A DNA stretch of 38,275 nt from Mycolicibacter sinensis. GTDB taxonomy: Bacteria > Actinomycetota > Actinomycetes > Mycobacteriales > Mycobacteriaceae. The notes under the pieces are model-generated. The model was not told where the DNA came from and did not search any database. It saw only the letters and a list, made by a program, of their open reading frames with translations. The stretch spans positions 1 through 38,275 of the forward strand of contig NZ_LZJK01000066.1 in the NCBI RefSeq assembly GCF_001667945.1. The letters are read 5' to 3'. Both the position numbers and the translations under genes were made by a program. Shown here piece after piece: positions 1 through 9,648 of the stretch. Position 1 is the stretch's first letter; every line of letters starts with the position of its first letter.

Positions 1-934
1 CGGCGCCGACCGGGGCGACCATCACTCCGACGGCGATGGCGAACAACTGGGGCGTTTGCCCCGCCCAGGTGGCGATCTCGGCGATGTGGGTCGGCCAATC
101 GAACTCGGCAAGCTGGACCAGATACTGGAAGGCCAGTGTCGGATTGTGTTGGAGATACACGCCGAACTGTTGGAAGTCCTCGAACAACTCCAGCGACCGG
201 ACCAGCCAGAACATCGGCTGGCTGGGATCGGTGTACTGGTCGTAGGGAATGCCGTTCATCATGGCGTGGGCGGGGTCCCAATTGACCTGTCCATTGCTGA
301 CGGTGTTCAGCATCTTGGCGATGAGCTGATCCAGCGGATCGTTGACGGTGGGGTCGGTGTGATCGTGGTCGTCCTGAGGCGTTGCCGCATCGGCTTTGGC
401 GATCTGTGGCGCCGGGCCGGTATGCGGCGTCGAGGCCACCGCGGCGCCGGCCACCGCCTCATAGGTCGCCATCGTCGTGGCGGCCTGCACCCACATCCGC
501 GCGTAGTCGGCCTCGTTGACCGCGATCGGAATCGTGTTGATCCCGAAGAAATTCGTCGCCATCAGCGCAGCATGCACGGCATGGTTGGCCGCCAGCTCCG
601 GCAAGGTCGGCATGGCCGCCAGGGCGGCCGTGTAGGCCGTCGCCGCCGTCTCACTTCGCGCCGCGGCCGCCGCACTGTCGGCACCGGCCTGGGTCAGCCA
701 GGCCAGATACGGCGCGTGGGCCGCCACGTAGGCCTCCGCGCTCGGCCCCTGCCACGCCCCGGACTGCACCGCCCCCAGCATCACCATCAGCTCGTCGGCG
801 ACCGCGGTGTACTCGCTGTCCAACGCCGACCACGCGGCCGCCGACGCCAGCAGTGGTCCAGGCCCCGGCCCAGCGCTCAACAACGCCGAATGCACCTCCG
901 GCGGCGACGCCATCCACACCGGGGCCAGCGTCAC
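1..934 (-). CDS. PPE family protein, PPE3/PPE20-like, C-terminus cut by window edge
   Basis: This is the first 311 codons of a PPE protein; the 3' end lies outside the window. PPE proteins are mycobacterial, usually form a helical pair with a PE partner and are exported by ESX (type VII) systems to the envelope. The GTG at 934 is the first in-frame start after an upstream stop. The PPE signature (residues 11-13) follows a short leader, W61-Q-G63 forms the WxG turn, and the segment around residues 127-157 ([13 protein letters not shown], then ARMW and TTMATY) is the typical conserved core. From memory the N-terminal 180 residues look closest to M. tuberculosis PPE3 (Rv0280, ESX-3 locus); the later part resembles PPE20. 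An acidic/histidine patch (DDHDH, about 188-192) precedes the variable C-terminal part. No PE gene is visible next to it. A Zur-like palindrome and a possible micro-ORF lie directly upstream. Family assignment is firm; the subgroup is inference. Confidence 0.93.
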   Translation of the reverse strand, partial: MTLAPVWMASPPEVHSALLSAGPGPGPLLASAAAWSALDSEYTAVADELMVMLGAVQSGAWQGPSAEAYVAAHAPYLAWLTQAGADSAAAAARSETAATAYTAALAAMPTLPELAANHAVHAALMATNFFGINTIPIAVNEADYARMWVQAATTMATYEAVAGAAVASTPHTGPAPQIAKADAATPQDDHDHTDPTVNDPLDQLIAKMLNTVSNGQVNWDPAHAMMNGIPYDQYTDPSQPMFWLVRSLELFEDFQQFGVYLQHNPTLAFQYLVQLAEFDWPTHIAEIATWAGQTPQLFAIAVGVMVAPVGA

Positions 935-957
935 GACCGACCCACGCTGTTGAACAT
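931..957 (-). CDS. Candidate leaderless micro-ORF (8 codons) before the PPE gene
   Basis: An ATG at 957 opens an eight-codon frame, MFNSVGRS, ending in TGA at 933-931. The stop overlaps the PPE start as GTGA (934-931). With a start predicted 7 bases after the GATAAT element, the transcript could begin at this ATG and be translated leaderless, with the PPE gene reached by coupled re-initiation. The PPE start itself has only a weak ribosome site. The arrangement is seen in the sequence, but no evidence of expression exists here. Confidence 0.3.
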   Translation of the reverse strand: MFNSVGRS

Positions 958-965
958 GATTTTCA
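951..965 (-). promoter_or_regulatory. Zur (FurB) box-like palindrome at PPE promoter
   Basis: On the minus strand the sequence reads TGAAAATCATGTTCA, one base away from the perfect palindrome TGAAAATCATTTTCA that is the core of the mycobacterial Zur (FurB) operator. It lies 17 bases before the PPE start and abuts a -10-like GATAAT (970-965), so a bound repressor would block the promoter. Zur represses ESX-3 genes, including a PPE3-type gene, in M. tuberculosis, which fits the PPE3-like N-terminus here. The match is seen directly; function is inferred. Confidence 0.65.
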
Positions 966-970
966 TTATC
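965..970 (-). promoter_or_regulatory. Candidate -10 element for the PPE gene
   Basis: Read on the minus strand this is GATAAT, five of six matches to TATAAT. Seven bases after it comes an ATG at 957, the usual spacing for a mycobacterial leaderless start. It overlaps the first base of the Zur-like box. No convincing -35 is visible, which is common for mycobacterial SigA promoters. Confidence 0.4.
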
Positions 971-1022
971 GAGGATTCAATACCACCGCGCCCGCCGACG
1001 CAAGCCCTGTTCACCCTCGTTT

Positions 1023-1058
1023 AGCCGCACCCCCGGCACACCGGGAAGCGGTGCGGCT
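1023..1058 (+). promoter_or_regulatory. Strong hairpin in the leader of the NUDIX gene
   Basis: Bases 1023-1031 (AGCCGCACC) pair with 1050-1058 (GGTGCGGCT), and inside them 1032-1036 (CCCGG) pair with 1041-1045 (CCGGG), leaving a CACA loop and a four-base bulge at 1046-1049. The 14-bp stem ends 15 bases before the NUDIX ATG. Both neighbours diverge from here, so it cannot be a terminator for either one. A leader structure affecting translation or mRNA stability is the likeliest reading. Confidence 0.4.
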
Positions 1059-1073
1059 GGCACCATCGCCGAT

Positions 1074-1553
1074 ATGCCGATTCCGCAGTTCATCGTCGAC
1101 CTCCGGGCCAGCATCGGCTCCGCCCCGCTGTGGCTGATCGGCGTGACGGCGGTAGTGCTGCGCGGCGAGGAGGTGCTGCTGGTCGAGCGGGCCGACAACG
1201 GTATCTGGGCGCCGGTGACCGGGATCGTCGATCCGGGTGAGGAGCCGGCCGACGCCGCCGTCCGCGAAGTCGCCGAAGAGACCGGGGTCGTCGCGGTACC
1301 GGAGCGGCTGGCCTGGGTGCACGCCACCGCACCGGTGATCCACGCCAACGGGGATCACGCCCAGTACCTCGACCATGTCTTCGCCATGCGCTGGGTGGCC
1401 GGCGATCCCTACCCGGCCGACGACGAGAGCACCGACGCGCGCTGGTCGCCGCTGACCGCGCTGCCCGACATGCCCGAGCGGATGCGGACTCGCATCAGCG
1501 CGGCGCTGGGCGGGAGCGGCCAAACCCGGTTCGAGTGGAACGGCGGGTCTTAG
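1074..1553 (+). CDS. NUDIX hydrolase
   Basis: A 159-residue NUDIX-superfamily pyrophosphohydrolase. The complete Nudix box GX5EX7REUXEEXGU is present at about residues 50-72, with all metal-binding glutamates (REVAEETGV). NUDIX enzymes hydrolyse nucleoside diphosphates linked to another moiety, such as damaged dNTPs, ADP-ribose or NADH; the substrate cannot be read from this sequence. The protein lacks a signal peptide or membrane segment and should be cytosolic. The ATG at 1074 starts a canonical family N-terminus. The gene is divergent from the PPE gene and convergent with ctaB; its TAG (1551-1553) overlaps the ctaB stop. A 14-bp hairpin lies in its leader. Confidence 0.92.
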   Translation: MPIPQFIVDLRASIGSAPLWLIGVTAVVLRGEEVLLVERADNGIWAPVTGIVDPGEEPADAAVREVAEETGVVAVPERLAWVHATAPVIHANGDHAQYLDHVFAMRWVAGDPYPADDESTDARWSPLTALPDMPERMRTRISAALGGSGQTRFEWNGGS

Positions 1554-2473
1554 AACACCGTGGGCAGGCCGAAGGCCGAGTCCACCGCCAGTGCGCAGAA
1601 CACCACCGCCAGGTAGTTGTTCGACTGCAGGAACAGCCGCAGCGGTTTGACGGGCTCACCGCGGCGCACCCCGGCGTAGAGCTGGTGGGCCATGGTCAAG
1701 AACCACACCCCGGCCAGGAACGCGACCGAGGCGTACAGCCACCCGGCGGCGGGCACCAGCGCCAGCGTGGCCGCCACCGTCGCCCAGGTGTAGACCACGA
1801 TGCGGTGCGTGACGACGCGCTCACTGGCGACCACCGGCAGCATCGGCACCCCGGCCGCGGCGTAGTCGTCCTTGTACCGCATCGCCAACGCCCAGGTGTG
1901 CGGCGGCGTCCAGAAGAAGATGACCGCGAACATCACCAGCGCCGGCCAGCCGATGGTGCCGGTCACTGCCGACCAGCCGATCACCACCGGCATACAGCCG
2001 GCCGCCCCGCCCCACACCACGTTCTGCGAGGTGTGCCGCTTGAGCAGCATCGAATAGACCAGCACGTAGAAGGCGATGGTGGCCACCGCCAGCAGGCCCG
2101 ACACCAGGTAGGTGGTGCGCCACAGCCAGACGAACGAGATCGCGCCGAGCACCAGGCCGAACACCAGCGCATTGCGGGTCGGCACCGCGTCGCGGGCCAA
2201 CGGCCGCCGCGCCGTGCGCTTCATCACCTTGTCGATGTCGGCGTCGACGACACAGTTGAGCGCGTGAGCGCCCGCGGCGGCCAACATCCCGCCGATCAGG
2301 GTGTTGAAGATGAGCAGCGGATTCACCGTGCCGCGGTCGGCCAACAACATCGCCGGAATGGTGGTGACCAGCAGTAACTCGATGATCCGTGGCTTGGTCA
2401 ACGACAGGTAGGCCAGCAACGTGGAACGTATTGCGCGTATTCGGCGCGGCGCGGCGCGCTCGCGAATACTCAC
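1550..2473 (-). CDS. ctaB: Protoheme IX farnesyltransferase (heme O synthase)
   Basis: A 307-residue membrane prenyltransferase of the UbiA family that adds a farnesyl group to heme b to give heme O for the aa3-type cytochrome oxidase. The first Asp-rich motif is at about residues 73-87 ([10 protein letters not shown] then VMKR), and the second is near 199-204 (MRYKDDY). Multiple hydrophobic helices follow. The frame is open far upstream, but I place the start at the GTG at 2473: a GAGGAG ribosome site sits seven bases before it, and the length matches M. tuberculosis CtaB (308 residues). The 3' end overlaps the NUDIX stop. The gene is divergent from tkt, as in M. tuberculosis. Confidence 0.95.
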   Translation of the reverse strand: MSIRERAAPRRIRAIRSTLLAYLSLTKPRIIELLLVTTIPAMLLADRGTVNPLLIFNTLIGGMLAAAGAHALNCVVDADIDKVMKRTARRPLARDAVPTRNALVFGLVLGAISFVWLWRTTYLVSGLLAVATIAFYVLVYSMLLKRHTSQNVVWGGAAGCMPVVIGWSAVTGTIGWPALVMFAVIFFWTPPHTWALAMRYKDDYAAAGVPMLPVVASERVVTHRIVVYTWATVAATLALVPAAGWLYASVAFLAGVWFLTMAHQLYAGVRRGEPVKPLRLFLQSNNYLAVVFCALAVDSAFGLPTVF

Positions 2474-2548
2474 GTGATGACTCCTCAGATGGCAGCAGCG
2501 ACGCCAGCGTCTACTACGAACGATGGTAGACCGCGCAGCCGGGTCGGC

Positions 2549-2568
2549 CGAATCGCAGGGTCGATTCG
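2549..2568. promoter_or_regulatory. 20-bp dyad between ctaB and tkt
   Basis: CGAATCG (2549-2555) and CGATTCG (2562-2568) form a perfect seven-base inverted repeat with a six-base centre. It lies in the 258-bp divergent region, about 76 bases before ctaB and 164 before tkt. This is the size of a typical dimeric repressor operator, but I do not recognise the motif. Confidence 0.25.
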
Positions 2569-2731
2569 TGGGTAATCCACACGGCGACCAGAGCGGCAAC
2601 ACCGCCCGTGCGCGCACTAAATTGTTGGCGGCAACCCGCTGCACGCGGCTCCGCCGCCCTCGCGATCGCCGCTAGGGTGAGAACTAACCAGGCTTGCCTA
2701 GACATAACTCGAAGATGAGGACTTCAAGTTC

Positions 2732-4822
2732 GTGACCACTGCTGCAGAGATCTCCGCCCTTACCCGCCCCCACCACCCCGACGACTGGGCCGAGATCGAC
2801 TCGGTCGCCGTCGACACCGCCCGGGTGCTGGCCGCCGATGCGGTGCAGAAGGTCGGTAACGGCCACCCCGGCACCGCGATGAGCCTGGCGCCACTGGCAT
2901 ACACGCTGTTCCAGCGGGTGATGCGCCACGATCCCTCCGACACGCACTGGCTGGGCCGCGACCGGTTCGTGCTGTCCTGCGGGCATTCCAGCCTCACCCT
3001 CTACATCCAGCTCTACCTGGGCGGTTTCGGTCTGGAGCTCTCCGACATCGAGGCGCTGCGCACCTGGGGATCCAAGACTCCGGGGCACCCGGAGTTCCGC
3101 CACACCAAGGGGGTGGAGATCACCACCGGTCCCCTGGGCCAGGGCCTGGCCTCCGCCGTCGGGATGGCGATGGCCGCCCGCTACGAACGCGGACTGTTCG
3201 ACCCGGACGCCGCCCCCGGCGAAAGCCCGTTCGATCACCACATCTACGTGATCGCCTCGGACGGCGACATCCAGGAAGGTGTCACCAGTGAGGCGTCCTC
3301 GCTGGCCGGAGTCCAGCAGCTCGGCAACTTGATCGTGTTCTACGACCACAACAAGATCTCCATCGAGGACGACACCGCGATCGCGCTGTGCGAGGACACC
3401 GCCGCCCGCTACCGGGCCTACGGCTGGCATGTCCAGGAGATCGAGGGCGGCGAGAACGTCACCGGCATCGAGGAGGCGATCGCCGAGGCGAAGGCCGTCA
3501 CCGACAAGCCATCGTTCATCTCGCTGCGCACGATCATCGGCTACCCGGCGCCCGAGAAGATGAACACCGGCGCCGCCCACGGCGCGGCTCTCGGTGTCGA
3601 CGAGGTGGCCGCCATCAAGAAGGCTCTGGGGTTCGACCCGGACAAATCCTTCGATGTCCGCGAGGACGTGATCACCCACACCCGGGGGCTGGTGGCTCGC
3701 GGCAAGGAGGCGCACGCCGACTGGCAGACGCAGTTCGAGGCGTGGGCGGCCCGGGAGCCGGAACGCAAGGCACTGCTGGACCGGCTGATCGCCGGCGAGC
3801 TGCCGGAGGGCTGGGACGCCGACCTGCCGTCCTGGGAGCCCGGTTCCAAGGCGGTGGCCACCCGCGCTGCATCCGGCAAGGTGCTCTCGGCGGTAGGTCC
3901 GAAGCTTCCCGAATTGTGGGGTGGCTCAGCAGATCTGGCCGGCAGTAACAACACCACGATGGACGGCGTCAAGTCGTTCGGCCCGGCGTCGATCTCCACC
4001 AAGGACTACACCGCCGACCCCTACGGTCGCACCCTGCATTTCGGGATCCGGGAGCACGCGATGGGCTCGATCCTGTCGGGCATCGTGCTGCACGGCCCGA
4101 CCCGCGCCTACGGCGGTACCTTCCTGCAGTTCTCCGACTACATGCGGCCCGCAGTGCGGCTGGCGGCGCTGATGGACATCGACCCGATCTACGTGTGGAC
4201 CCACGACTCGATCGGCCTGGGCGAGGACGGACCCACCCACCAGCCGATCGAGCACCTGTCGGCGCTGCGGGCCATCCCCCAGCTGTCGGTGGTGCGTCCC
4301 GCCGACGCCAACGAGACCGCCTACGCCTGGCGCACCGTGCTGGCGCGCGGCGCGGACAGCGGCCCGGTCGGGATGATCCTGACCCGGCAGGGGCTGCCGA
4401 TCTTGGAGGGCACCGACCCCGAAGGCGTCGCGCGTGGCGGCTACGTGCTCGGTGGCGCCGGCACCGAGCAACCCGACGTGGTGCTGATCGCCACCGGGTC
4501 TGAAGTGCAGCTTGCCGTGGAGGCGCAGAAATTGTTGGCGGACAAGAACATCAACGCCCGCGTGGTGTCGATGACCTGCCTGGAATGGTTCGAGTCGCAG
4601 CCGGCCGAATACCGCGACGCGGTGCTGCCCCCGGCGGTGTCGGCGCGGGTCGCGGTCGAAGCCGGGGTCGCGCAGTGCTGGCATAAGGTGGTGGGCGACA
4701 CCGGCGAGATCGTGTCGATCGAGCACTACGGGGAATCCGCCGACTACAAGACGCTGTTCCGTGAGTTCGGTTTCACCGCCGAGGCCGTCGTCGCCGCCGC
4801 CGAACGCGCCCTGGACAACTGA
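2732..4822 (+). CDS. tkt: Transketolase
   Basis: A 696-residue thiamine-diphosphate enzyme that moves two-carbon units between pentose and other sugar phosphates. The TPP/Mg motif is seen at about residues 176-211 (SDGDIQEG, then DHNKISI), with GNGHPG near 43-48 and the pyrimidine-domain [15 protein letters not shown] further on. Length matches the family (M. tuberculosis Tkt is about 700). The start is a GTG with a GATGAGG-type ribosome site about 11 bases before it. It heads the pentose-phosphate operon: tal follows after 33 bases. Catalytic residues appear intact. The upstream divergent region carries a 20-bp dyad, but I can assign no regulator. Confidence 0.98.
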   Translation: MTTAAEISALTRPHHPDDWAEIDSVAVDTARVLAADAVQKVGNGHPGTAMSLAPLAYTLFQRVMRHDPSDTHWLGRDRFVLSCGHSSLTLYIQLYLGGFGLELSDIEALRTWGSKTPGHPEFRHTKGVEITTGPLGQGLASAVGMAMAARYERGLFDPDAAPGESPFDHHIYVIASDGDIQEGVTSEASSLAGVQQLGNLIVFYDHNKISIEDDTAIALCEDTAARYRAYGWHVQEIEGGENVTGIEEAIAEAKAVTDKPSFISLRTIIGYPAPEKMNTGAAHGAALGVDEVAAIKKALGFDPDKSFDVREDVITHTRGLVARGKEAHADWQTQFEAWAAREPERKALLDRLIAGELPEGWDADLPSWEPGSKAVATRAASGKVLSAVGPKLPELWGGSADLAGSNNTTMDGVKSFGPASISTKDYTADPYGRTLHFGIREHAMGSILSGIVLHGPTRAYGGTFLQFSDYMRPAVRLAALMDIDPIYVWTHDSIGLGEDGPTHQPIEHLSALRAIPQLSVVRPADANETAYAWRTVLARGADSGPVGMILTRQGLPILEGTDPEGVARGGYVLGGAGTEQPDVVLIATGSEVQLAVEAQKLLADKNINARVVSMTCLEWFESQPAEYRDAVLPPAVSARVAVEAGVAQCWHKVVGDTGEIVSIEHYGESADYKTLFREFGFTAEAVVAAAERALDN

Positions 4823-4855
4823 GGACAACTGCAGTCAATTGAGAAGGAGCGCACC

Positions 4856-5968
4856 ATGACTCAGAACGAACGGCTTGCCGCTCTCAGCGCCGCCGGCGTA
4901 TCGGTGTGGCTTGACGATCTGTCCCGCGACCGTCTGACCTCGGGCAACCTGGCCGAACTCGTCGCCACCCGCAGTGTCGTCGGGGTGACCACCAACCCGA
5001 CCATCTTCCAGAAAGCGCTGGAGAAGGGCCACGCCTACGACAAGCAGCTGGCCGAACTGGCCGCGCGTGGCGCCGATGTGGACGCGGTGATCCGCACCGT
5101 CACCACCGACGACGTACGCAACGCCTGCGACGTGTTGACCCAGGCGTGGGAGGCGTCCGACGGCGTCGACGGCCGGGTGTCGATCGAGGTCGACCCCCGG
5201 CTGGCTCATGACACCGACAAGACCATCGCCCAGGCCGTCGAGCTGTGGAAGATCGTCGACCGGCCGAACCTGTTCATCAAGATTCCCGCCACCAAGGCAG
5301 GGTTGCCGGCCATCACCGCGGTGCTGGCCGAAGGCGTCTCGGTCAACGTCACGCTGATCTTCTCCGTGGAGCGGCACCGCGAGGTGATGGACGCCTACCT
5401 GGCCGGCCTGGAAGCCGCCAAGGCGGCCGGCCACGACCTGTCCAAGATCCACTCGGTGGCGTCGTTCTTCGTCTCCCGGGTGGACACCGAGATCGACGCG
5501 CGGCTGGAGAAACTCGGCTCGGCCGAGGCGCTGGCGCTGCGCGGCAAGGCCGGGGTCGCCAACGCCCGGTTGGCCTACGCCGCCTACGAAGAGGTCTTCG
5601 CCGGCGAGCGCTTCACCGCGTTGGCGGCGCACGGCGCCCGGGTGCAGCGGCCGCTGTGGGCCTCGACCGGGGTGAAGAACCCGGATTACCCGGACACCCT
5701 GTACGTCACCGAATTGGTGGCCCCGCACACCGTCAACACCATGCCGGAGCCGACCTTGGAGGCGGTGGCCGACCACGCCGATATCACCGGCGACACCATC
5801 GCCGGGACCGCGGCGGCGTCCCAACAGGTCTTCGACCAGCTCTCGGCGGTGGGCATCGATCTGACCGATGTGTTCCTGGTATTGGAGAACGAGGGCGTAG
5901 ACAAGTTCGAGGCGTCCTGGGGCGAACTGCTGGACGCCACCGCGTCGCAGCTCGACGCCGCCAAGTGA
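4856..5968 (+). CDS. tal: Transaldolase
   Basis: A 370-residue transaldolase of the long actinobacterial/cyanobacterial type, which transfers dihydroxyacetone from sedoheptulose 7-phosphate to glyceraldehyde 3-phosphate. The Schiff-base lysine is K142 in [11 protein letters not shown], and the N-terminal TTNPTIF segment (about 45-51) is typical. A clear GAAGGAG ribosome site precedes the ATG. Its stop is four bases from the zwf start, so translation is probably coupled. It links tkt to the oxidative branch encoded downstream. Confidence 0.98.
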   Translation: MTQNERLAALSAAGVSVWLDDLSRDRLTSGNLAELVATRSVVGVTTNPTIFQKALEKGHAYDKQLAELAARGADVDAVIRTVTTDDVRNACDVLTQAWEASDGVDGRVSIEVDPRLAHDTDKTIAQAVELWKIVDRPNLFIKIPATKAGLPAITAVLAEGVSVNVTLIFSVERHREVMDAYLAGLEAAKAAGHDLSKIHSVASFFVSRVDTEIDARLEKLGSAEALALRGKAGVANARLAYAAYEEVFAGERFTALAAHGARVQRPLWASTGVKNPDYPDTLYVTELVAPHTVNTMPEPTLEAVADHADITGDTIAGTAAASQQVFDQLSAVGIDLTDVFLVLENEGVDKFEASWGELLDATASQLDAAK

Positions 5969-5972
5969 TCTG

Positions 5973-7529
5973 ATGGCGGGCGCAGGGTCAGCGCGCAACA
6001 CCTCCGCGGGGTGGCAGAACCCGCTGCGGGACAAGCGGGATAAGCGGTTGCCCCGGATCGCCGGCCCGTGCGGCGTGGTGATCTTCGGGGTCACCGGCGA
6101 CCTCGCCCGGCGCAAGCTGATGCCGGCGATCTACGACCTGGCCAACCGCGGGCTGCTACCGCCGACCTTCGCCCTGGTCGGGTTCGCCCGCCGGGACTGG
6201 GCCGACGAGGACTTCGCCGACGTGGTCTACCAGGCCGTCAAACAGCACGCCCGGACCCCGTTCCGTCAGGTGGTCTGGGACCGGTTGGCTGCCGGATTCC
6301 GGTTCGTGACAGGCACCTTCGACGACGATGCCGCCTTCGCCCAGCTGGCCGCGACCCTCGAGGAGCTCGACGCCGAGCGCGGCACCGGCGGCAATCACGC
6401 CTTCTATCTGTCGATTCCGCCGGCCGCCTTCCCGGTGGTGTGCGAGAAGCTGCACGCGTCCGGGCTGGCCCGCCCGCGGGAGGGCCGCTGGAGCCGGGTG
6501 GTGATCGAGAAGCCGTTCGGACACGACCTGGCCAGCGCGGTCGAGCTCAACAGCGTGGTCAACAGCGTCTTCCCGGAGGAGTCGGTGTTTCGCATCGACC
6601 ATTACCTGGGCAAGGAGACCGTCCAGAACATCCTGGCGCTGCGGTTCGCCAACCAACTGTTCGACCCGATCTGGAACGCGCACTACGTCGACCATGTGCA
6701 GATCACCATGGCTGAGGACATCGGTCTGGGCGGCCGGGCCGGCTACTACGACGGCATCGGCGCCGCCCGCGACGTGATCCAGAACCACCTGCTGCAGTTG
6801 CTGGCGCTGACCGCGATGGAGGAGCCGGTCAGCTTCTCCCCCGCCGAGTTGCAGGCCGAGAAGATCAAGGTCCTCTCGGCGACCAAGCTGGCGCTGCCGC
6901 TGGATGAGACCACCTCCCGGGGGCAGTACACCGCCGGCTGGCAGGGCGGCGAGCACGTCGTCGGTCTCCTCGACGAGGAGGGCTTCGCCCACGACTCCCG
7001 GACCGAGACCTTTGCGGCCATCACCTTGGAGGTCGATACCCGGCGCTGGGCCGGTGTGCCGTTTTATCTGCGCACCGGAAAGCGGCTGGGCCGGCGGGTC
7101 ACCGAGATCGCGCTGGTGTTCAAGCGGGCGCCGCACCTGCCGTTCGACGACACGATGACCGACGAGCTGGGCAAGAACGCCCTGGTGATCCGGGTGCAGC
7201 CCGACGAGGGCATCACCTTGCGGTTCGGGTCCAAGGTGCCCGGCCATCTGATGGAGGTCCGCGACGTCAACATGGACTTCTCCTACGGCTCGGCGTTCTC
7301 CGAGGATTCGCCGGAAGCCTACGAACGGCTGATCCTCGACGTGCTGCTCGGTGAGCCGTCGCTGTTCCCGGTCAATGCCGAAGTCGAATTATCTTGGGAG
7401 ATCCTGGATCCGGTGCTCGAGAACTGGGCGGAGCACGGCGGACCTGAGCCGTACGTGGCCGGCACCTGGGGTCCCCGGTCGTCGTTCGAGATGCTGGCGC
7501 GCTCCGGGCGGGAATGGCGGCGGCCCTGA
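5973..7529 (+). CDS. zwf: Glucose-6-phosphate 1-dehydrogenase (Zwf2-type)
   Basis: A 518-residue enzyme that oxidises glucose 6-phosphate to 6-phosphogluconolactone and makes NADPH. The nucleotide-binding motif is GVTGDLARRK (39-48) and the active site RIDHYLGKE is at about 207-215. It matches M. tuberculosis Zwf2 (Rv1447c, 514 residues) almost throughout from memory. The last base of its TGA is the first of the opcA ATG (overlap at 7529). The following gene, opcA, encodes the assembly/activation partner of this enzyme, supporting a joint role. Confidence 0.98.
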   Translation: MAGAGSARNTSAGWQNPLRDKRDKRLPRIAGPCGVVIFGVTGDLARRKLMPAIYDLANRGLLPPTFALVGFARRDWADEDFADVVYQAVKQHARTPFRQVVWDRLAAGFRFVTGTFDDDAAFAQLAATLEELDAERGTGGNHAFYLSIPPAAFPVVCEKLHASGLARPREGRWSRVVIEKPFGHDLASAVELNSVVNSVFPEESVFRIDHYLGKETVQNILALRFANQLFDPIWNAHYVDHVQITMAEDIGLGGRAGYYDGIGAARDVIQNHLLQLLALTAMEEPVSFSPAELQAEKIKVLSATKLALPLDETTSRGQYTAGWQGGEHVVGLLDEEGFAHDSRTETFAAITLEVDTRRWAGVPFYLRTGKRLGRRVTEIALVFKRAPHLPFDDTMTDELGKNALVIRVQPDEGITLRFGSKVPGHLMEVRDVNMDFSYGSAFSEDSPEAYERLILDVLLGEPSLFPVNAEVELSWEILDPVLENWAEHGGPEPYVAGTWGPRSSFEMLARSGREWRRP

Positions 7530-8449
7530 TGATCATCGACCTGCCGGACACCTCCACTAACGCGATCAACAAGAAACTCGATGAGTTGCGCGAGCAGGTC
7601 GGTGCGGCCACTACCGGCCGGGTGCTGAGCCTGATCATCGCCTTGGGAAGCACCGAGAACGACCTGCTGCTCGACGAGTCCATCGCCGCGGCCAACATGG
7701 CCAGCCAGGAGCATCCCAGCCGGGTGATCGTGGTGATGACCGACGACACCGAGGCCCGCCACGCCCGGCTGGACGCCCAGCTGCGGATGTTTGGCGACGC
7801 CGGCGCCGGCGAGGTGGTGGTGCTGCGGCTGTCCGGCCCGCTCGCCGGGCACGCCGACGCGGTCGTGGTGCCGTTCCTGTTGCCCGACATCCCGGTGGTG
7901 GCCTGGTGGCCCGAGATCGCCCCGGCGGCACCGGCCGAGGACCCGCTGGGTGCGCTGGCGGTGCGGCGGATCACCGACGCCACCAACAGTCCCGATCCGT
8001 TGGCGGCGATCAAGGGCCGGCGCAGCGGCTACACCGCCGGAGACACCGACCTGTCGTGGAGTCGCATCACCTATTGGCGGGCGCTGCTGGCCTCGGCGAT
8101 GGATCAGCCGCCGTATGAGCCGATCCGCTCGGCGCTGGTGTCCGGACTGCCGACCGAACCGGCGTTGGACATTCTGGCCGGCTGGCTGGCCAGCCGCATC
8201 GACGGGCCGGTGCGCCGCGCGGTGGGCGAGCTCAAGATCGAGCTGGTGCGCGACAGCGAGACCGTGGTGCTGAGCCGGCCGCAAACCGGGGTGATCGCCA
8301 CCTTGAGCCGCACCGCTACTCCGGATGCGCTGGTTCCGCTGCCACGCCGGGTGACGGCCGAGTGCCTGGCTGAAGACCTGCGCCGGCTGGACCCCGACCC
8401 GATCTACGGCTCCGCGCTGGGCGGCCTCGAGGAAGTGGAGTACCTGTGA
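7529..8449 (+). CDS. opcA: Glucose-6-phosphate dehydrogenase assembly protein OpcA
   Basis: A 306-residue OpcA-family protein. OpcA binds G6PDH and promotes its assembly and activity, a role defined in cyanobacteria and supported in Corynebacterium. I chose the ATG at 7529, which overlaps the zwf stop by one base (TGATG) and gives the MIIDLPDT start usual in mycobacteria; an ATG at 7514 would only add five residues. The conserved segments [12 protein letters not shown] and [13 protein letters not shown] are present. The stop overlaps the pgl start (GTGA). Confidence 0.96.
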   Translation: MIIDLPDTSTNAINKKLDELREQVGAATTGRVLSLIIALGSTENDLLLDESIAAANMASQEHPSRVIVVMTDDTEARHARLDAQLRMFGDAGAGEVVVLRLSGPLAGHADAVVVPFLLPDIPVVAWWPEIAPAAPAEDPLGALAVRRITDATNSPDPLAAIKGRRSGYTAGDTDLSWSRITYWRALLASAMDQPPYEPIRSALVSGLPTEPALDILAGWLASRIDGPVRRAVGELKIELVRDSETVVLSRPQTGVIATLSRTATPDALVPLPRRVTAECLAEDLRRLDPDPIYGSALGGLEEVEYL

Positions 8450-9192
8450 CCGTAGCGACCTACCGCGACACCGATGAACTCATCGCCGCCGCCGGCGATC
8501 GGCTGGCCGATGCGATCGAGGCGGCCGTCGCCGCCCGGGGCCGCGCGCTGATCGTGCTGACCGGCGGCGGCAACGGCATCGCGCTGCTCAAGCGCCTCGG
8601 CGAGCACGCGGCACGGATCGACTGGACATGCGTGCACCTGTTCTTCGGCGATGACCGGTTCGTCCCGGCGGACGATGCCGAACGCAACGACAAGCAGGCC
8701 CGCGAGGCGCTGCTGGGCCGCATCGAGATCCCGGCCGCCAATGTGCACGCCATGCCGGCCAGCGACGGAGAATGCGGCGACGACCTCGACGCCGCCGCGC
8801 AGGCGTATCAGGAGGTGCTCGCCGCCAGCGCCGAACCCGGCCAGCCCGCACCGGATTTCGACGTTCACCTGCTGGGAATGGGCCCGGAGGGCCATATCAA
8901 CTCGCTGTTCCCCGACACCCCCGCGGTGCGCGAAACCACCCGCCTGGTGGTCGGGGTGCCCGACTCCCCCAAGCCGCCGCCGCGCCGTATCACGCTGACG
9001 CTGCCCGCCGTGCGCCGCTCCCGCCAGGTGTGGCTGGTGGTGTCCGGGGCGGCCAAGGCCGAGGCGGTGGCCGCCGCGATCGGCGGTGCGGACCCGGTCT
9101 CGGTGCCCGCCGCCGGCGCGACGGGGCGCGAGCACACGGTGTGGCTGCTCGATCAGGCCGCGGCCTCGCAGCTGCCCACGCAATCTCGCTGA
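8446..9192 (+). CDS. pgl: 6-phosphogluconolactonase
   Basis: A 248-residue lactonase of the glucosamine-6-phosphate isomerase-like fold (devB/pgl) that hydrolyses the zwf product to 6-phosphogluconate. Typical segments are LTGGG (about 44-48), FFGDDRFVP, and [16 protein letters not shown], the last containing the catalytic histidine. The GTG start overlaps the opcA stop by four bases, so the two are translationally coupled. It is followed after 33 bases by a small gene of unknown function. Confidence 0.97.
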   Translation: MTVATYRDTDELIAAAGDRLADAIEAAVAARGRALIVLTGGGNGIALLKRLGEHAARIDWTCVHLFFGDDRFVPADDAERNDKQAREALLGRIEIPAANVHAMPASDGECGDDLDAAAQAYQEVLAASAEPGQPAPDFDVHLLGMGPEGHINSLFPDTPAVRETTRLVVGVPDSPKPPPRRITLTLPAVRRSRQVWLVVSGAAKAEAVAAAIGGADPVSVPAAGATGREHTVWLLDQAAASQLPTQSR

Positions 9193-9225
9193 CCGGGACT
9201 CGACGCTGTCTGCCGCCACGTCATA

Positions 9226-9621
9226 ATGAGCGACATGGCAGACAGAGGGTCGAACACCGGGGAACGCAAGCGGCTCAAGACATTGGCGCAGGCGGCGTTG
9301 AACGCCGACGTGACCGTCGGGCAGCTCGAGGATGTGCTGGGTGGCCTGGGCAACACGATGAACGCCTTGAACAGTTCACTGGCCGGCCTCAACGCCACGG
9401 TCGAACGCCTCGGTGACGGCCTGGACCATCTTGACGAGACCATGGCCAGTCTCGACGACCTGGCCCGCCGCCTGGTTGCCCTGATCGAGCCGGTGGAGAC
9501 CATCGTCAGCCGGATGGACTACCTCGTCGCCGTCGGCGAGACGGCGATGTCGCCGTTGGCGGCGACCGAGAACGCGGTGCGCGGCATGTTCAACGCGATG
9601 CGCAACCGGGTGGTGCGCTAG
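9226..9621 (+). CDS. Small heptad-rich protein, Rv1444c position, function unknown
   Basis: A 131-residue soluble protein with no recognised domain. About residues 30-105 are rich in regularly spaced Leu, Ile and Val (LNADVTVGQLEDVLGGL, LNATVERLGDGLDHL), which suggests a long amphipathic helix or coiled coil of phasin-like character. It sits at the end of the pentose-phosphate operon, at the place held by Rv1444c in M. tuberculosis. A second in-frame ATG at 9235 is an equal start choice; neither has a clear ribosome site. No function is proposed. Confidence 0.8.
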   Translation: MSDMADRGSNTGERKRLKTLAQAALNADVTVGQLEDVLGGLGNTMNALNSSLAGLNATVERLGDGLDHLDETMASLDDLARRLVALIEPVETIVSRMDYLVAVGETAMSPLAATENAVRGMFNAMRNRVVR

Positions 9622-9648
9622 CCACCGCCTGCGCGGCGCCCGGCCGGC

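Noticed and set aside
2690..2701. AGGCTTGCCTAG before tkt resembles half of an IdeR iron box
   Set aside because: Only one half of the 19-bp palindrome matches (10 of 12); the other half does not fit.
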